Positions 21,702-34,033 are shown, counted from the first letter of the stretch. The stretch is DNA of 64,000 nucleotides from Epinephelus fuscoguttatus (GCF_011397635.1 NC_064754.1:34274043-34338042), one strand, 5' to 3'. Translations and numbers: made by a program. Notes: a model not told the origin generated them from the letters alone.

Positions 21702-24700
21702 CTATGAAATGTTCACTGTACTGGATATACCGTACATGTCTTGTACTGTTCCTGAGGCAACATGTGTGAAACATGGTCAGCCTTGTGTCAGTACATTGTG
21801 AATGCTTAGTGAGTGAACTTTGACCCCCAGCGGGCGCCATCATAAGGGAAGCAAACTCTCAACAAAAACATGTTAGATCTTCAGAAAGTATTAGTATATG
21901 CACCTTATCAAAAATAAAACTATGTGACATGCATTGCATTGGGCTGTTTCTGCTCTAGAGTCATAAAGTGTTGCCAGTTATAACTTGTGTAAGCACACTG
22001 ACTTTTAGCCGTTGGACCAAAGGTTGGGAAAAGACAAAGGATAATCCATTTGCCTTTCACCCAGAACTTCCTCACATCCTTTAAAGGGTTTTGTCATTGA
22101 CAGTCAGTTGAATACACCAGCTGTGACATCAATGACTGTTCCGCGATCAGAAATGAAACATGAATGAAAATCCGAACCCACAGAGGGCAAAGCTGCAGCA
22201 ACAGCAGCGGGTGAGGTCAGTTGGGAATATGTGATGCAGCCAGCTTGATGTTTGACTTCACACAGACCTGGCTGTCCTAATGTTCCAAGGAACATATTTA
22301 CAAAATAAATTCACAAATGATGGAGGGATGGAATGAGAGTAAACACTGCCGGGGAACCAATGACAGAAACCTACCTTTTTGTGTTTTATATTCAAATATC
22401 TCGGCATCCTGCCCCGGCGTGAAGTGTCTGAAGTAGGTGCAGTTTTCCTCTGTGGAAAGAAAGAAAAAAGGATTTAGTTCAAAGTTAAACCTGCATTATT
22501 GATTGCTTTGGTCACTTGGAGGCAGCACAACGAGCTGTAAACACAACACTGACATCACCATATGAAGTTGCTTTTGCTAATGTGTTAGCAGCTGCTTACA
22601 CATCCAACTAATGCGGAGCAACATTTATTATTTATTAACATTTATTCTTAGTCATATTTGTGGCCCCTTGATTAATTTAAGTCAAACATTTACGCCATTT
22701 AGCTCTGTGTTGGTGTCCACCAACTCTTGAGGGAAATATATCTGGCTCTTCGGCTGCTAAATGCTTCACTAGCCTATATTAACACGCTAGTTGCTAATTG
22801 TGTCTGTATGCAGTTTGGTCTTATGAAGGTAGATGTGGGTTTTAAGAGGTTCTTACTTTTTTGCTAAAAACAGCTACACACTGCTGTAAATGGGGGTGGT
22901 AAGAACATTCAAGACTGAATCAAAACAGTAAAGCTGTGGGCAGTAAAACAAGCCCCAAAAAACAGCACTGGGCTTTGAGGCTAATTTGACATGGTGGCAA
23001 AACTAGGGAATTACCACTTCCAGGTCCGTCACATGAAGTCATGGGACCCCATATGACATTTGTCATAGACATTTGTGAAAGACATGTCTGATAATTAGAA
23101 GATTTTTTTTAGGTACATCAGCTTTCCAGAACAAACAATTACCTATCACTTATTTAAATCATTATGTCCTAAATGTTGTAAAATTCACCACTAGTTGAAT
23201 CCAGAAATATTATAGATACAAATGGCATTCATGTTAAAGAGCCCAAGACCGAGCGGTTGGGAGGCGGCGTTAAAGGAAACATCAGTGCGATTCCTCTATG
23301 GGCCCCATGAGACAGAAAATCTGGGTAATTTTATACCAGGATGCTGAACTTGTTTTGCTTCATGTTTAGGGCTGGGTAGCGTTTGAAACATTACAATACC
23401 AGTGCCAATACTAATACCAGGACCCTTAAAGTGATATTGATACCTCAGAGTAGGTCATTTAATACCCATAATGTGAATGGAGTAGCGTGTAAGAATAAGA
23501 ATAACTTTATTCATCCCCAAGGGGAAACTCAATTAAGCCAGACATTTTGGTGGCATCTTGGCATGCTGAACTGCTAACTCTGTCAATACACTAAGCTTTA
23601 CGTCACCACACCAAAGACTGAATGGGTTGTCGCTGCTGCTGCAGGAGTGTGAGCTCCTCACTGGGGACACTTGAAGAGATGCCACCCACACACACACAGT
23701 GATAGGGCTAACTGTTAGCATCACACCACTAATATTACCTAATAGTTTTAAAGAGTTGAGCCATTTTGGTGTCAGTGTGAATTTGTTAGGACCTTTTAAT
23801 GACTGAGTGCTGAATGTTAGCCCCAATCGCTGTGCTAGCTTGTGCTAACTCGGTAGATGTTGAACTAACTGTTTGCCGAGAGGTGAGTCTGGATCATCCA
23901 GGATCAGGCTCCTGGTGCAAAAAGGATCAAATGTTAGTGTTGTTTGATGAAAGAAGTTTTGGTACTGGGTTTATAAGGTCTAATATTGTAGGCAACTGGA
24001 CTTGCTTGCATTTCTTGAAGATGTTTCGCCTCTCATCCAAGAAGCTTCTTCAGTTCTAAATGACTGGTACGAAGTACCATGTGAGTCGTTAGGGTCAGGT
24101 GGGACCTGGGGTGAATGAGTGTGAAGTCGCCTGGGGAGGGATCCCAAGACTGCATTGTAGGTGGGGGAAAAGCTCACATGGTGGCCAGGTGGGTCAACGA
24201 CTCACATTGTGACCTTAATGACTCTGAAACTAAGAGCTCACGTGACCCCTACGACTCTGCAAGGGTTCCCACCCACACAGGGTTTATAGCCTGCAACTTC
24301 ATATCAGTCATTTAGAACTGAAGAAGCTTCTTGGATGAGAGGCGAAATGTCTTCAAGAAACGCAAGCAAGTCCAGTTGCCTACGCTATTAGCACTTACGA
24401 TTACCATGACCTGGATGACTGAGAATCTTCACCGACTTAGTATTGGGTTCTTTTGATACCCAGCTCTATTTGTGCACCGCTGAACAACTCTAATAGGAAT
24501 GAGAAGGGCCCTGTAGCTGTATCAGTTCTCTTTATCCATCCATGTTGTAACACCAAAACAATCGGCGGAAAAACACACAAACTCTCTTTAATTCATAAAT
24601 AATTCTCTGTGGGTTGTTCACCATGAGCCTTTGACGTTACACAGTCATTTGGTCTGAATAATTAAAACTTAAGTGGATTTGATAGAACTGTTCTTTTATG

Positions 24701-27700
24701 TATTTTTTTTTTTAAGTTGGGCCCTCTCATGAAATTTCATGATATTAAATTTAAATGTCCTCATATGCAAATACATGCTTTATGCATAAAAGCCAAGGGA
24801 AGTATCAAGAAAGGGTCATGTAGCAGAGACATGACTATAACAGTTAATTAGTTAATTAAAATGGCAGCGTGATGGAAGCCCGTAACTGCTTTCAACCAGA
24901 TGACCAGAGAGTGTTGTGTGCTCATTCTTTGATTCTCGCACTTTGTTGATGCAAATCTCTCAACTTAAATCAAATTGCTTAAGTTCAACTAAACTTTATT
25001 TGCTGGTGAATAAACCAAACCTCTGTCAAAGTTGTTTCACCTCAACAGCCATTTTGTTGTTAACTCAACACCTAATGTGTTTTGGATAATGTCTTCTTCC
25101 TTTGCAAAACCGCTGAACTTTTTAACACTTCTCTTCAAGCTTTGCCTACATACTTTTGCACCATATGTATCATATGAATATGATACTTTAAACACTTAAC
25201 ACTGTCTAAGATCTGCCTACATTGTTTTCACAAAAGCATCTCGCACATTGACACCACCGGGATAATATTACCACCGAAATGGCTGTGTGATGCCATGCAG
25301 ACCCTGGTCTGCTTTGTGTGGTTTGACTGTCAAAGTAAAAACGGCTACAGCAGACATCACAGTCATTTTTTTTTCTCAAACAGAACGGGTGTTAAACCTT
25401 GGGGATAAAGCCAGGCCGCTTTATGTGATCACGGGCTGCAAGTTTGCTAGAGCAAATATTCTTTGATGCTATGCCAATTGTAAGAAAAAAAGAAGATACC
25501 AGGTTTGTTTTTCTGTCAAATCTTGATTACATTTGACTTATTTCACACCACATACTTCCTGTAGCGGTTTAAACATGTATACTTGGTTAAAAGTGGCTGA
25601 TCAAATGCACACAGGGCGGCTGGCACTTAACATCGGAGGCTTTACCTCATGTAGCATGTGTGTCAGAACCCAGAGGTTTATGTACTGAATGTAACACCAG
25701 ATCACTTAATCGCATGAAAAGTCAAGTCCATATCCGCGATCCTCATCATGCTGTCTTCACTCACTCGCATGTTCTTGATCCCCTTTTACATACAACTCAC
25801 CATGGGGCGTCAGTGCAATGCCTTCATGTGAAAACATGCAGCACCACATGGTATCGTATAACCGTAAGAGCTCGATGACCCGTGCTGAGATGGTAAGGCA
25901 ATTTTCCTATGTACCCTCGAATCCATTAAAAAAGCTAAAGGGGATGTCAGATGGCTCTACCAGGAAATGAGTAATTTGATATAATAGGCACAAACAATAT
26001 CTCTGAATCATATTTTTCCAAGCCAAGTCGACATTACAATGTTTACAAAAAACCCTCCTTTGAAATTACAGGCTTTTAATGCTGTGGGCCAGCACAATAC
26101 GGCACACACACAAAAAAAGATGTTTTTATGAATGAGGACAGGGACTGGCCATAAAAAAACAGAGGTTGTTACTAAGCAACAAGCTCCACTGTTTTCACTG
26201 TGGAAGGCACATATGAGGGCGTGATAAAGGCTTGTCAACTTGTTATACTTCAGAGCCAAACATTGCATTCAGAAATGGGAGGCTGAAAAGTGTTTCTGAA
26301 CTTCACCCAGTCCCCAAAACTGTGAATATTCATGTTTTTAAGGAAATGCAAATCCACCCGACAGACAGTCTGCTTCATCCCTCTGCTTTAACACTAGACA
26401 ACTCTTTCAACAGCATGATCTCTGGATGAGATAAGATTTCAGGCCAAGTGGCTCCTCATTCACTAAATGCAGATCTGGTTTGTTATGTGTGTTTAAGTGG
26501 AGCCACTCGGCATTTATTTAGCCTTGGAGTGGATGCTTTGAGCTCATTATCTGTATCAAGCGGCTTTATTCCCACATGTGACTGTGTGTGTTGCCTAATC
26601 ACACCTTTTTGTACTATCTTTAGAGCGTGAGCTTTCATGAAACCGCGAGGACATGCTGATGGTCATAAATTCATCTGTATTCATCTGTAGAAGCATGCAG
26701 CCATGGGCAAACACACTCGCACGCATTGCCGCACCACTTGTTGCCGGTCTTAGTCCTGCTAGGCTCTGTTGACAAGCTCTGGAAAGTCTCTCTTGCTCCT
26801 AATAGGGCAATCTGTCATCTTTCCAGAGATCAGGAGAGGACACGAGATTAGCAGCATTTCTGCACATCATAGTTTACACTCTATATAGCTTTGGTGTACA
26901 CTGTCTGTTCATTTTGTCTGACAGACCGCTGAGTCTGGGTTTTTGTTTTGCGGACTCTATTTGGGTGTCATGGCCTGCCTCATTCTTTGATCCATTAGCA
27001 AAGACAAGTGAAGACAACGTCAGTTATGTTGTTCAGTGTATTTTGCTCTGGAGCCCAGCAGGTTTTAATACAGAATTTTTTTTGATAACTCGTGCGCAAA
27101 ATGGATTAATTAACACACTCTGAAAAAATAAACTAGAGCTTTTATTGAGCTGTAACCCACAGCAGCATATGGACACATGCAGTGAAGGGTACTTTTGAAA
27201 TGTAATAGGTTACAGATTGCTTGCTACTTAAAATATAATAAGTAGGCTAATGTAACTATTTTGATTACTTTGTCAAAATAATGCAGCTCATTACTTTACC
27301 TCACAGTTGATTATTTTTTGATTACTTTTCTGACACATGTTTTAAACTGGGCAATAAAGCTTACAAATGTCCAGAAATAGGCCACATCAAAAGACGGTGT
27401 CATACCAAATTCTGCAACCTGTCAGAATCAGTGACCCAGCCCCTCTATCCTACAACTAACCAATCAAAAACTCACAAAACTCAGCATTTTTTAATGGGGT
27501 CTGGTACAGGGTCACAGAGTTAAAGATGCAAAGCAACAGAATGGATATTATATTCTTCGTAAAAGGAATATATTTGTATCTAACCCCTTTCTAATCACCA
27601 ACATTTTGATTGGTAACTGCAATGCAATTACATATGTTTTCTCAGTAACCCAGTAACATTTATTTTGTAATTTATTCCCTAACTCTGTTTAATGTATCTA

Positions 27701-30700
27701 GTTACTCCGCTGCACATATGTCTCTAAGTGTTGAAGACATGACCCATCACCATGCACAATGCCTATCTCTGGGCTGGTAGGTCATATGAGTGCCTATAAA
27801 GGCAAAATACCAGCGGCACCACTTTCTTTTTGGACTATGCATCCCAGCCCCCGGGAGTGTCAAGTAATTTGAGTGACTGCGTGGGGCTGCACGGAGAATC
27901 GAGGCTGCAGGAGGGTCTCGTGGGAACACTTTGGTGGGACAGCAGGCCTCAGAGCTATGCCTGACTCTTCCAGGCGGCCCCGTCACTCAGAGGACCGCCG
28001 CACTTGGCGTGCATACCCGACCCATGCAGCTTCCACCCAAGACAGCTGAGTATTTACGTGGCCTATATTTATAAGTACAACGAATGCTTGCCATGCAGTT
28101 TGCACAATATGATTAAAAAAATCACACCCTTTCCCTTCCTGTCACCATGATGAGTACATTGTGGTTAATTAATCGCCTGTCTTTGTGGCAGGGAGGAGCT
28201 CTGTAACATATCTGATGTTGCTTATTTACAGCTGGCAGCAGCTCAGACAGCCAGTATAAAAAGAGATCACGGAATGAAAAGAAAGCAGGACGACTCAGAC
28301 TGGAGTTTAACACCTAAAACTAAAATAGCCTTCAGCAAGGGTGTAGGTTTTGTTTCAACACTAGGGGAAGAGGAACACATGTCACAACAAAGGAGGGGTG
28401 TGGGGGTGCTGCATCATGACATTTAGAGGGTCACACTTAAGTTAATGTATTCTGGTGAACAATTTGTGCCTTTAATACATCAGTTTATGGTGGAAATAAC
28501 GTTAATATCATTAAAATAAAAGTCCCCGGCTGCTGTCATGTTTTTATTTGGGGGCACAAATGAAATTTTGGTTCGGATGAAACTCTTTTTCATTAAGCTG
28601 CAATGACATAAGTCTGCATCAAAAGTTTTCCTGAGATCATCTCACCATCTGTGGTCAGCAGTATACCTAAACAACGCCTCAGCCCATATTTTCCAGATGA
28701 GTGTCTCACAGTGAGAGGGACCTCCTCACGTACTGTTTAAGTCCTGCTTTGGATCAGAGGTTGACTCCTCTCAGAAGACGTGTGGCTGACTATGATAAAC
28801 AATAGCATTCCTGTCCAAATACAGTTATTGGGCCAGGAGAAACGCCTGGAGACCGATGAAACATCTATCTGATTTACTGTACTTACTCCTGAAATAAAGA
28901 CTGTGTTGATGGCCACCACAAATTACATGGATTTTTATTCACATGAAAGTTAGGAACATGCTGCCTGTGAAAAAGTTTTAGCTCTTTGCAACACATATTA
29001 TACAATATATATCCTAATATTTATACAACACCACTGTAAGTGTGTGAGTGTATGTAAAGGCTCTTGGAGCCACTTGTCGCTACAATCTGATGAATTCCCT
29101 CCGTGCCTGGGTGGGCCGAGCTGATTTCGTATATTCAGCACATGCCTGGCATGTCTGCACCAGTAAAGCACCCTCAGACATTCCACCTGCTCTGGGAATG
29201 GCCCTGGACAGCATCCGGGATTCCCAAAAGTCTTACAGGGACATATTTTGGGAGTTTCTCTCAGCTTTGTCAGTTGGACAAATTTGTTGGGAAGTTCCAG
29301 GCTAATTTAATTAAAGTGACATGTCAGGGTGACAGGGTCAGATAACCATCAACAGTCAGATAATGGTTTCTCTGATGCCAGCACAGCTCTACAGATGAAT
29401 GACTCTCACCACAAGTCATTGAGATGTGAGTCACTGCTAGACAGCCACTGCTCCACACTGTTTACATCCATTATATTCAATTACAGTCTGCTTTTTATTC
29501 AAGCAGCCATAACAGCATCTGATATCAGAGAAAGTTTATTTTGAGACATTCAATGCAAGGTGAGCTGTTGCTGGAATATATAGGACCTATTAGCTGACTG
29601 CAGCATCATTTAATAAACAGTACGCATACAGAGACAGAATATTTTCACTTCTAACTGGGTGAATTAAGGATTTATTTTAACCAAACCAGAGCTGGGGATT
29701 GTTGGAGCAGTGGAAAGACAAACCAAGTGGGCTTTGTGGCTTTTTTTTTGTTTCTGTCCACTTTTATAAAGTGTGCTTTGCATTGATAAAATTACTATTT
29801 AAATTACTATTTTTAGGTATAAAATAAGAAGGTAACATTTTATTTGATTTCATTTTAATTTAAAATAAGTACTCTGATGGTATTCTGACACAGAATGTTT
29901 TATGAGGATTACTGTAGTTAAATCTTCCCATTTGTGGAACTGTATTGCAATTACAGCTACACAGGAGGACAATGTTTACATATTTTTTTCAGCCACCCTG
30001 CAGTGCAAATGTGATTATTAGGAAACTATGGGACCTATAAAATCAAATGTTACCACCAGGAATACTGAGATAAAGTAAAAGGACCCTAAAATTGTATTTA
30101 AATACGGTGTGTCTCATTAACTTTCCATCACTGACTGTGGGCTACTGTAACTTCCTGAAAGATTTTCCAGAGAGCGTCTGTATATGTCAGATGCACCCAC
30201 GATTTGTGAAGCATCAATTATCTACAGGATATGCTGGCTGTTTTTTACTAATAATTACTCCTTGAAATAGAAAGAAGACACGAGTCGGTAAAATCAGCTG
30301 TTGTGGTGTTTGGTGTTTGCTTAGCGAAAGCCTCCTGGGACTCCATGGCTCATGCTCAGCCAGCTCTGGTTGATGTCCAATATCTGCTGAGGTCTGGTTA
30401 AGTCTTTACAGCTAACTGATAGCTAAAGCATCCTTTCAATGCCTCATCAGGGGGCCTGAACTGGCTGGATGTTGTTTCCACCCTCACTCTGTGGCTTATT
30501 CAGTTGAGGGGCAGTGGGGAGCACCACCCAGCTGACTGAGGCTCAGCAGCAGATATGCAAACCGCCATAACATATCTGAACAGGGCCTGGGCTCAGAGAC
30601 TAATGTGTTAGACCGAGACATTTCAACAGCACTGATGAATGACAATGGACATTTTTCTCCAGTATGCACTGTGCTTTCACAGTGAAAACAAGTTTATCAC

Positions 30701-31248
30701 TACATTATGGAAGGCTTCATGCATGTCATTCAGAATAGGATCCGTCTTCAGTATCATTAGGAAGTTTATGAAAGTTTAAAATGTCATATGACATGTCTGG
30801 TGATCCTGCATCTATTCTTAGAAGCTTCATACCTCAGAGCTGTGGTGTGGATTGCACAGAAGCAACTCACAGTCACAGACGCACAATATTAACACACAAT
30901 AGAGCCATGCCCTTAGTCTAAAAAGTGCAGCAAAAGAGAAACTTGCATTTCAGCTTTATTATAATTTCATCTGGCAGTTACAGAGGAGTTTTGCTCCGAT
31001 TGTCTCTTACCTCCAGGCAGGCTGATGGGTCCGCAGCCGTGCCCCTCCTTGTAGGTTTCGGAGCTGATGTAGATTTGCTTCTTGCACAGCCTCCATAGGC
31101 CGAAGTGGGCCGCCTCGCAGGTATCATTCAGTTTCTCCACCCGTGGACTGAGCACTGCCCAGTAGTCCGTTACCACAGCCGTGAACATGCAAGCCATGCC
31201 CACCATCAGCACGAAGATGGCAATCTTTATCTTGGTGCGCTTGTGCAT
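16609..31248 (-). CDS. cacng1: CACNG1, voltage-gated calcium channel gamma-1 subunit (four exons)
   Basis: Join on the minus strand: 31248..31011, 22449..22375, 17088..16942, 16841..16609; 230 residues plus stop (human about 222). Gamma-1 is the claudin-fold subunit of the skeletal-muscle L-type channel (with Cav1.1, alpha2delta, beta1) and modulates its inactivation. Visible: short cytoplasmic N-terminus MHKRTK; TM1 about 8-28; extracellular loop with N-glycosylation sequons at N41 (NDT) and N82 (NCT) and the claudin-family GLWRLC at 50-55; TM2 about 109-133; TM3 about 145-165; TM4 about 185-209; short tail MPRNPWETCMDAEPEQAE. The tail and the KRDYLL-type loop single out gamma-1 from TARPs, and there is no PDZ ligand. 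Start is the only upstream ATG, in the first coding exon, as in the family. Introns: 8561, 5286 and 100 bp. The teleost a/b paralogue was not resolved. Confidence 0.94.
16942..17088 (-). CDS. cacng1: CACNG1 exon 3 (TM2, TM3)
   Basis: Acceptor TTTCCAG and donor G|GTGAGT on the minus strand, 147 bp, phase 1 in and out. Encodes EYNISAAAISIFSLAFIILG (TM2), a basic loop GKGKGRDYLLKPA and MFFAFAG entering TM3. The loop appears slightly longer than the human one as I recall it. Confidence 0.92.
18243..18805. mobile_element. MITE with about 24-bp TIRs
   Basis: Left end CATAGACTGTATGTAAGAGA (18244) and right end complementary to CATAGCCTGTATATAGAGAT (18805), both continuing GGAC inward. About 560 bp, no coding capacity; internal GCTGCAGTATAGGTCATAAA is familiar from many fish introns. 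In CACNG1 intron 2. Confidence 0.65.
21638..21700. repeat. (CA)n microsatellite
   Basis: Pure CA tract of about 62 bp in CACNG1 intron 2; the Val-Cys ORF on the minus strand is its shadow. Confidence 0.95.
22375..22449 (-). CDS. cacng1: CACNG1 exon 2 (75 bp)
   Basis: Acceptor CCACAG and donor G|GTAGGT on the minus strand. Encodes EENCTYFRHFTPGQ followed by DAEIFEYKTQK. The FRHF element is the counterpart of FRINHF in TARPs. Too short for an ORF scan; found from phase 1 on both sides. Confidence 0.92.
23367..24468. mobile_element. hAT-like element (second copy), interrupted by a Penelope-like fragment
   Basis: Left end TAGGGCTGGGTAGCGTTTGA and right end ...GATACCCAGCTCTA form TIRs of the family seen at 11458-13441; the CCCTTAAAGTGATATTGATA block is shared. 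A clear 8-bp target duplication was not found here. Confidence 0.6.
23980..24434. mobile_element. Penelope-like retroelement fragment with inverted terminal arms
   Basis: Two arms of about 90 bp in opposite orientation: 23980-24068 (-) and 24307-24398 (+), each reading CAGTCATTTAGAACTGAAGA then AGCTTCTTGGATGAGAGGCG. Between them the minus strand encodes PTYNAVLGSLPRRLHTHS, which I recall as the extreme C-terminus of fish Penelope-like polyproteins. PLEs often carry inverted pseudo-LTRs. Confidence 0.55.
24661..31010 (-). other. cacng1: CACNG1 intron 1, 5' part
   Basis: No gene seen. AT-rich; a block at about 27190-27715 with ACTTTTGAAATGTAATAGGTTACAG and matching ...AGTAACCCAGTAAC resembles a common fish repeat. 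A GC-richer patch at about 27830-28010 has a minus-strand ORF of no known family. Confidence 0.5.
31011..31248 (-). CDS. cacng1: CACNG1 exon 1 (start, TM1, first extracellular loop)
   Basis: ATG at 31248-31246 (CAT on the + strand); donor G|GTAAGA, exon end 31011, phase 1. Encodes MHKRTKIKIAIFVLMVGMAC, the first transmembrane helix, TDYW at its outer end, the NDTC glycosylation sequon and GLWRLCKK. Confidence 0.93.
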
Positions 31249-32238
31249 GTTTCCAGGTGATGAGGTTTCTGTTCAGTGAATATTCTCCCCCTGATATAAT
31301 GGAAAATAAAAAAATTTAAAAAAATCTATAAAATTGGATGTTCTGCAACGTGAACACACTGGTCTGTGTCCCAGGGGCGTCTTTCCTCAGTGACTGCAGC
31401 AAGCTTCCCACAAAGTCTCCTCTCCTTTTCTCTCCTCGTCTAAGACTAGTGTCTTCTCTCCCCTTGTCGCAAATCTGTGCCTCTGGTTCGAAGGGAAAGG
31501 GGCCAGACTGCTCTGTCCTAGTTTCAAGTCCCCTTTTCCCTACTCACTATGAGTTCCTGCACAACTGGGGGGCTGCAAGTTTAGACTTACAGCTGTTGAG
31601 GTAGATCAAAAAAGTTGATGACCACACCAACTGTCTGCCATGGTGGGCAGTGGGTGTGGGTTTGTGTTGAGTGTGTTGGTAGGTGTTTTGCTGAGGGGGG
31701 GGGTCGGATGCTATAAATGTGACTGGTGAGTCAAGTTGTCAGGCTGTCTGCTTATCTGGTTACAGTGTCATTGGTGGAGACGTGTAACGTGCCATGATAT
31801 GTGGACTCACGTAAACAGTTTCTCTTATCCATATGTACACGCAGTTTTCCAAATAGACACTTCAGCATTGTGAGAATGGTTTTCCCCATGTCTAGTTTCC
31901 ATCCACCCACAGTAGCTGTGTTTTCACTCCCTGCCTCACTACAGCGCCGCCTCAGTGTGTGGATTTGTCTCTGTAAACTATTTACAAGGAGAAAGTGGAA
32001 GTGTTTATAAAGTGTCTTACTGTCCAGAGAGCAACTGCGTCTTTATTGAGTTGCACAATGCGTCATCTGTACAGTGTCAAGGTAAGATCTTTTTTTTTTT
32101 TTTTTTTACATTTCTTTTCACTTGTGTGAACATCTCACACATTTTAAAAGGTGAAATAAGTACAGACACTCATCTCCTGACTGCTTTATCTTTCTTTCTT
32201 TCCTTCAGCAACATCCCATTTTTTAAGTTGTACTAGGA

Positions 32239-32679
32239 CAGGGGTCAGCAACCTTTACTATGAATAGAGCCATTATTGACCAAAAAAAAATCTGCCTGGA
32301 GCCACAAAACACATTTGAGCCTGATAATGAAGGTAAGACAACCTATTAGGCCTATAAATTAGCCTAGCAATATTACTAATCCGTCTAAATAAGCACTCAT
32401 TAATAAGTTTTACTACAAGGTGGCTACTCCTTGTTTTCTTACGAGACTTTTACTTTTTTGGATTTGAAATCCATTGCTAGCTTGGCAAGAGAGCCTCATG
32501 ACTAGTAATGGCTATTGAGGTTTGGCAAAATTTAGAGGAAAAGTCAGCAGACATATGATGTACAAAAAAAGTTATTGTTTCCATCTGATTTTTTTTTTGT
32601 CAAAGCCACACAGAGCCACAAGAGAGGGGCTAAAGAGTTGCATGTGGCTCTGGAGCCGCAGGTTGCCTCACCTGATAAG
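32239..32679. mobile_element. hAT-like MITE (CAGGGGTCAGCAACC end)
   Basis: Left terminus CAGGGGTCAGCAACCT; right terminus, read inward on the minus strand, CAGGTGAGGCAACCTGCGG. Internal GAGCCACA repeats and GCATGTGGCTCTGGAGCC near the right end are typical of this hAT MITE class. No clear 8-bp duplication. About 1 kb upstream of the CACNG1 start. Confidence 0.65.
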
Positions 32680-32774
32680 TGATACCCAAAGTTCACTAAG
32701 TTGTCGTATGGAAGTTACAGCAGCAAACCACAATTTGCTATGTGAAGATACAGTGGAGTAATGAGCTGCATTTT

Positions 32775-33160
32775 GGGCAAAGTCTCATTCATTCCTATGA
32801 ATGCTGCTCAGTGGCACTTAAAGCCTAAAACGTTTGACTTCCCAGGTATAAAACTACCCTCTGTGTCTCTGAGCCCATAGAGCGCCCGAGACTTTGCTGG
32901 CTGAGTGGCTAACTTCTGGTTTAGCCTTTTGCAAACTTGACTGGGGACAGAATGCTTTAAATGTGTGGCTCTTTCAAAATGTTATGGGACCAAATGGATC
33001 AAAGCCCAATAGTAAATTGAGTAATTTTGTAGGGGTTGTGATGTTAAAATAATGTTCCAACTGATTTACCAACATACATTTCTTTCCCAATGTTAGTCTA
33101 TGGGAAATAGTCTTTTTGGGCCCAATGGCATCATGTGACAGATCCAGATTTTAAAAACTG
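32775..33160 (-). repeat. Copy of repeat 'B', minus orientation
   Basis: On the minus strand it follows the 59075-59520 copy: complements of CCACTGAGCAGCATTC, GTTAGCCACTCAGCC, GGTCCCATAACATTTTG, and GCCCAAAAAGACTATTTCCC. A further minus-strand piece is at 33640-33725. Confidence 0.55.
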
Positions 33161-33449
33161 AGTATAGCGTTAGTTCAGGCAGGACAAGATATCAAGCTCA
33201 GCTCATATCCCAGCTACATCAGCTGATCTCAAACATTCCTTTCTATGTAACCGATTGGTGAATCTCATTCAGGGCACCCTATTTAAACTGCTCTGGCCTG
33301 CCTACTGTCTCTGCTTCCTCTGCAAGCCAATTTGCAATCTGCCTCCACCCCAGCTCCTCCTTTTTCATATTGTGTCTGACTTATTAATGTAATTTCTGTT
33401 TGTCATTGATGCTGCTCTGTTCTGTTCCCCCGGGGTCTTTGCTGCTGCT

Positions 33450-33604
33450 CTCCCTGCCTTAGGCTTTCCATGTAGGTGCATGGAAGGGCAGGGAGGTTTG
33501 CTCTCTCTGCCTTAGGCTTTCTTTATTTGTGCATGGAAGGGCAGAGAGGTGTGGTCTCTCTGACTTAGGCTTTCTGCACAGGCCCGATGAAAGGTAGAGA
33601 GGCC
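33450..33604. repeat. 53-bp tandem repeat, three units
   Basis: CTTAGGCTTT recurs at 33458, 33511 and 33564, exactly 53 bp apart. Each unit has internal dyad symmetry (for example TTCCATG then CATGGAA, flanked by CTGCC and GGCAG), so each could form a hairpin. The third unit is the most diverged. Confidence 0.75.
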
Positions 33605-34033
33605 CCAGAACAGAGCCATACCACCAAAAATAATATTGCAAATGGAAATGAAGTTTTCTTTGACAAAAGTGGTCCTGACTGAATTACAGGTTTTGGCCAC
33701 TATGTAAAATTGGCTTCAAAGTTCAATACACCTTTTGGGGACCTGAAATAAAGTCATGCTACTTCTGTGTGTGTTTGTAATCAGAGCTCTTTTGGGGTTT
33801 GTTGTGGTCAGTTGGTCCAGCTGTGCATGTATGTTAGTGCATGCACAGCGCTTTGCACTGCGCTCATATGGTGGTTACGACTGATACTGGGGCAGCGTTG
33901 TAGCACCCACTCTCCAGTTCCCCTGTGGTTCACAAAGTTTGCTCTGTCAGCACTGTTGCCATTGTTTAGCGCTGTTTACGGAGTTAGCACCGTTAGCTGC
34001 TAGCCGCTGGATCAGCTGCCTCCAGTGCCGTAG

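Larger units (their letters stand above)
17089..22374 (-). other. cacng1: CACNG1 intron 2
   Basis: Bounded by the exon 2 donor and exon 3 acceptor. Contains a MITE (18243-18805), a GC-richer island with ORFs on both strands (about 19850-20137) and a (CA)n tract (21638-21700). Otherwise nothing recognised. Confidence 0.85.
22960..24547 (+). repeat. Dispersed repeat 'B', interrupted by a hAT-like element
   Basis: Shows the same left part (CATGGTGGCAAAAC, ACTTCCAGGTC) and right part (ACTCTAATAGGAATGA, GGGCCC) as the uninterrupted copy at about 59075-59520. Other copies or fragments: 5255-5480 (+), 32775-33160 (-), 33640-33725 (-). Origin unknown to me; no TIR was found. Confidence 0.55.
22505..24660. 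repeat. Dispersed repeat 'A', interrupted by nested insertions
   Basis: Outer segments 22505-22960 and 24548-24660 match, in order, segments at 48358-48600 and 51680-51860: CACTTGGAGGCAGCACAACG versus CACTTGGGGGCAGCACAACA, CAAAACAGTAAAGCTG in both, then ACCAAAACAAT and ACTCTGTGTGGG-type tails. Repeat B and its own insertions fill the gap. In CACNG1 intron 1. Confidence 0.55.

Noticed and set aside
21376..21843. Val-Cys repeat ORFs over CA tracts (also 9392, 35300, 43189, 63672)
   Set aside because: Microsatellite translation artefacts.
27747..27986. Minus-strand 79-codon ORF in CACNG1 intron 1
   Set aside because: No family resemblance and no splice context; GC-rich patch only.
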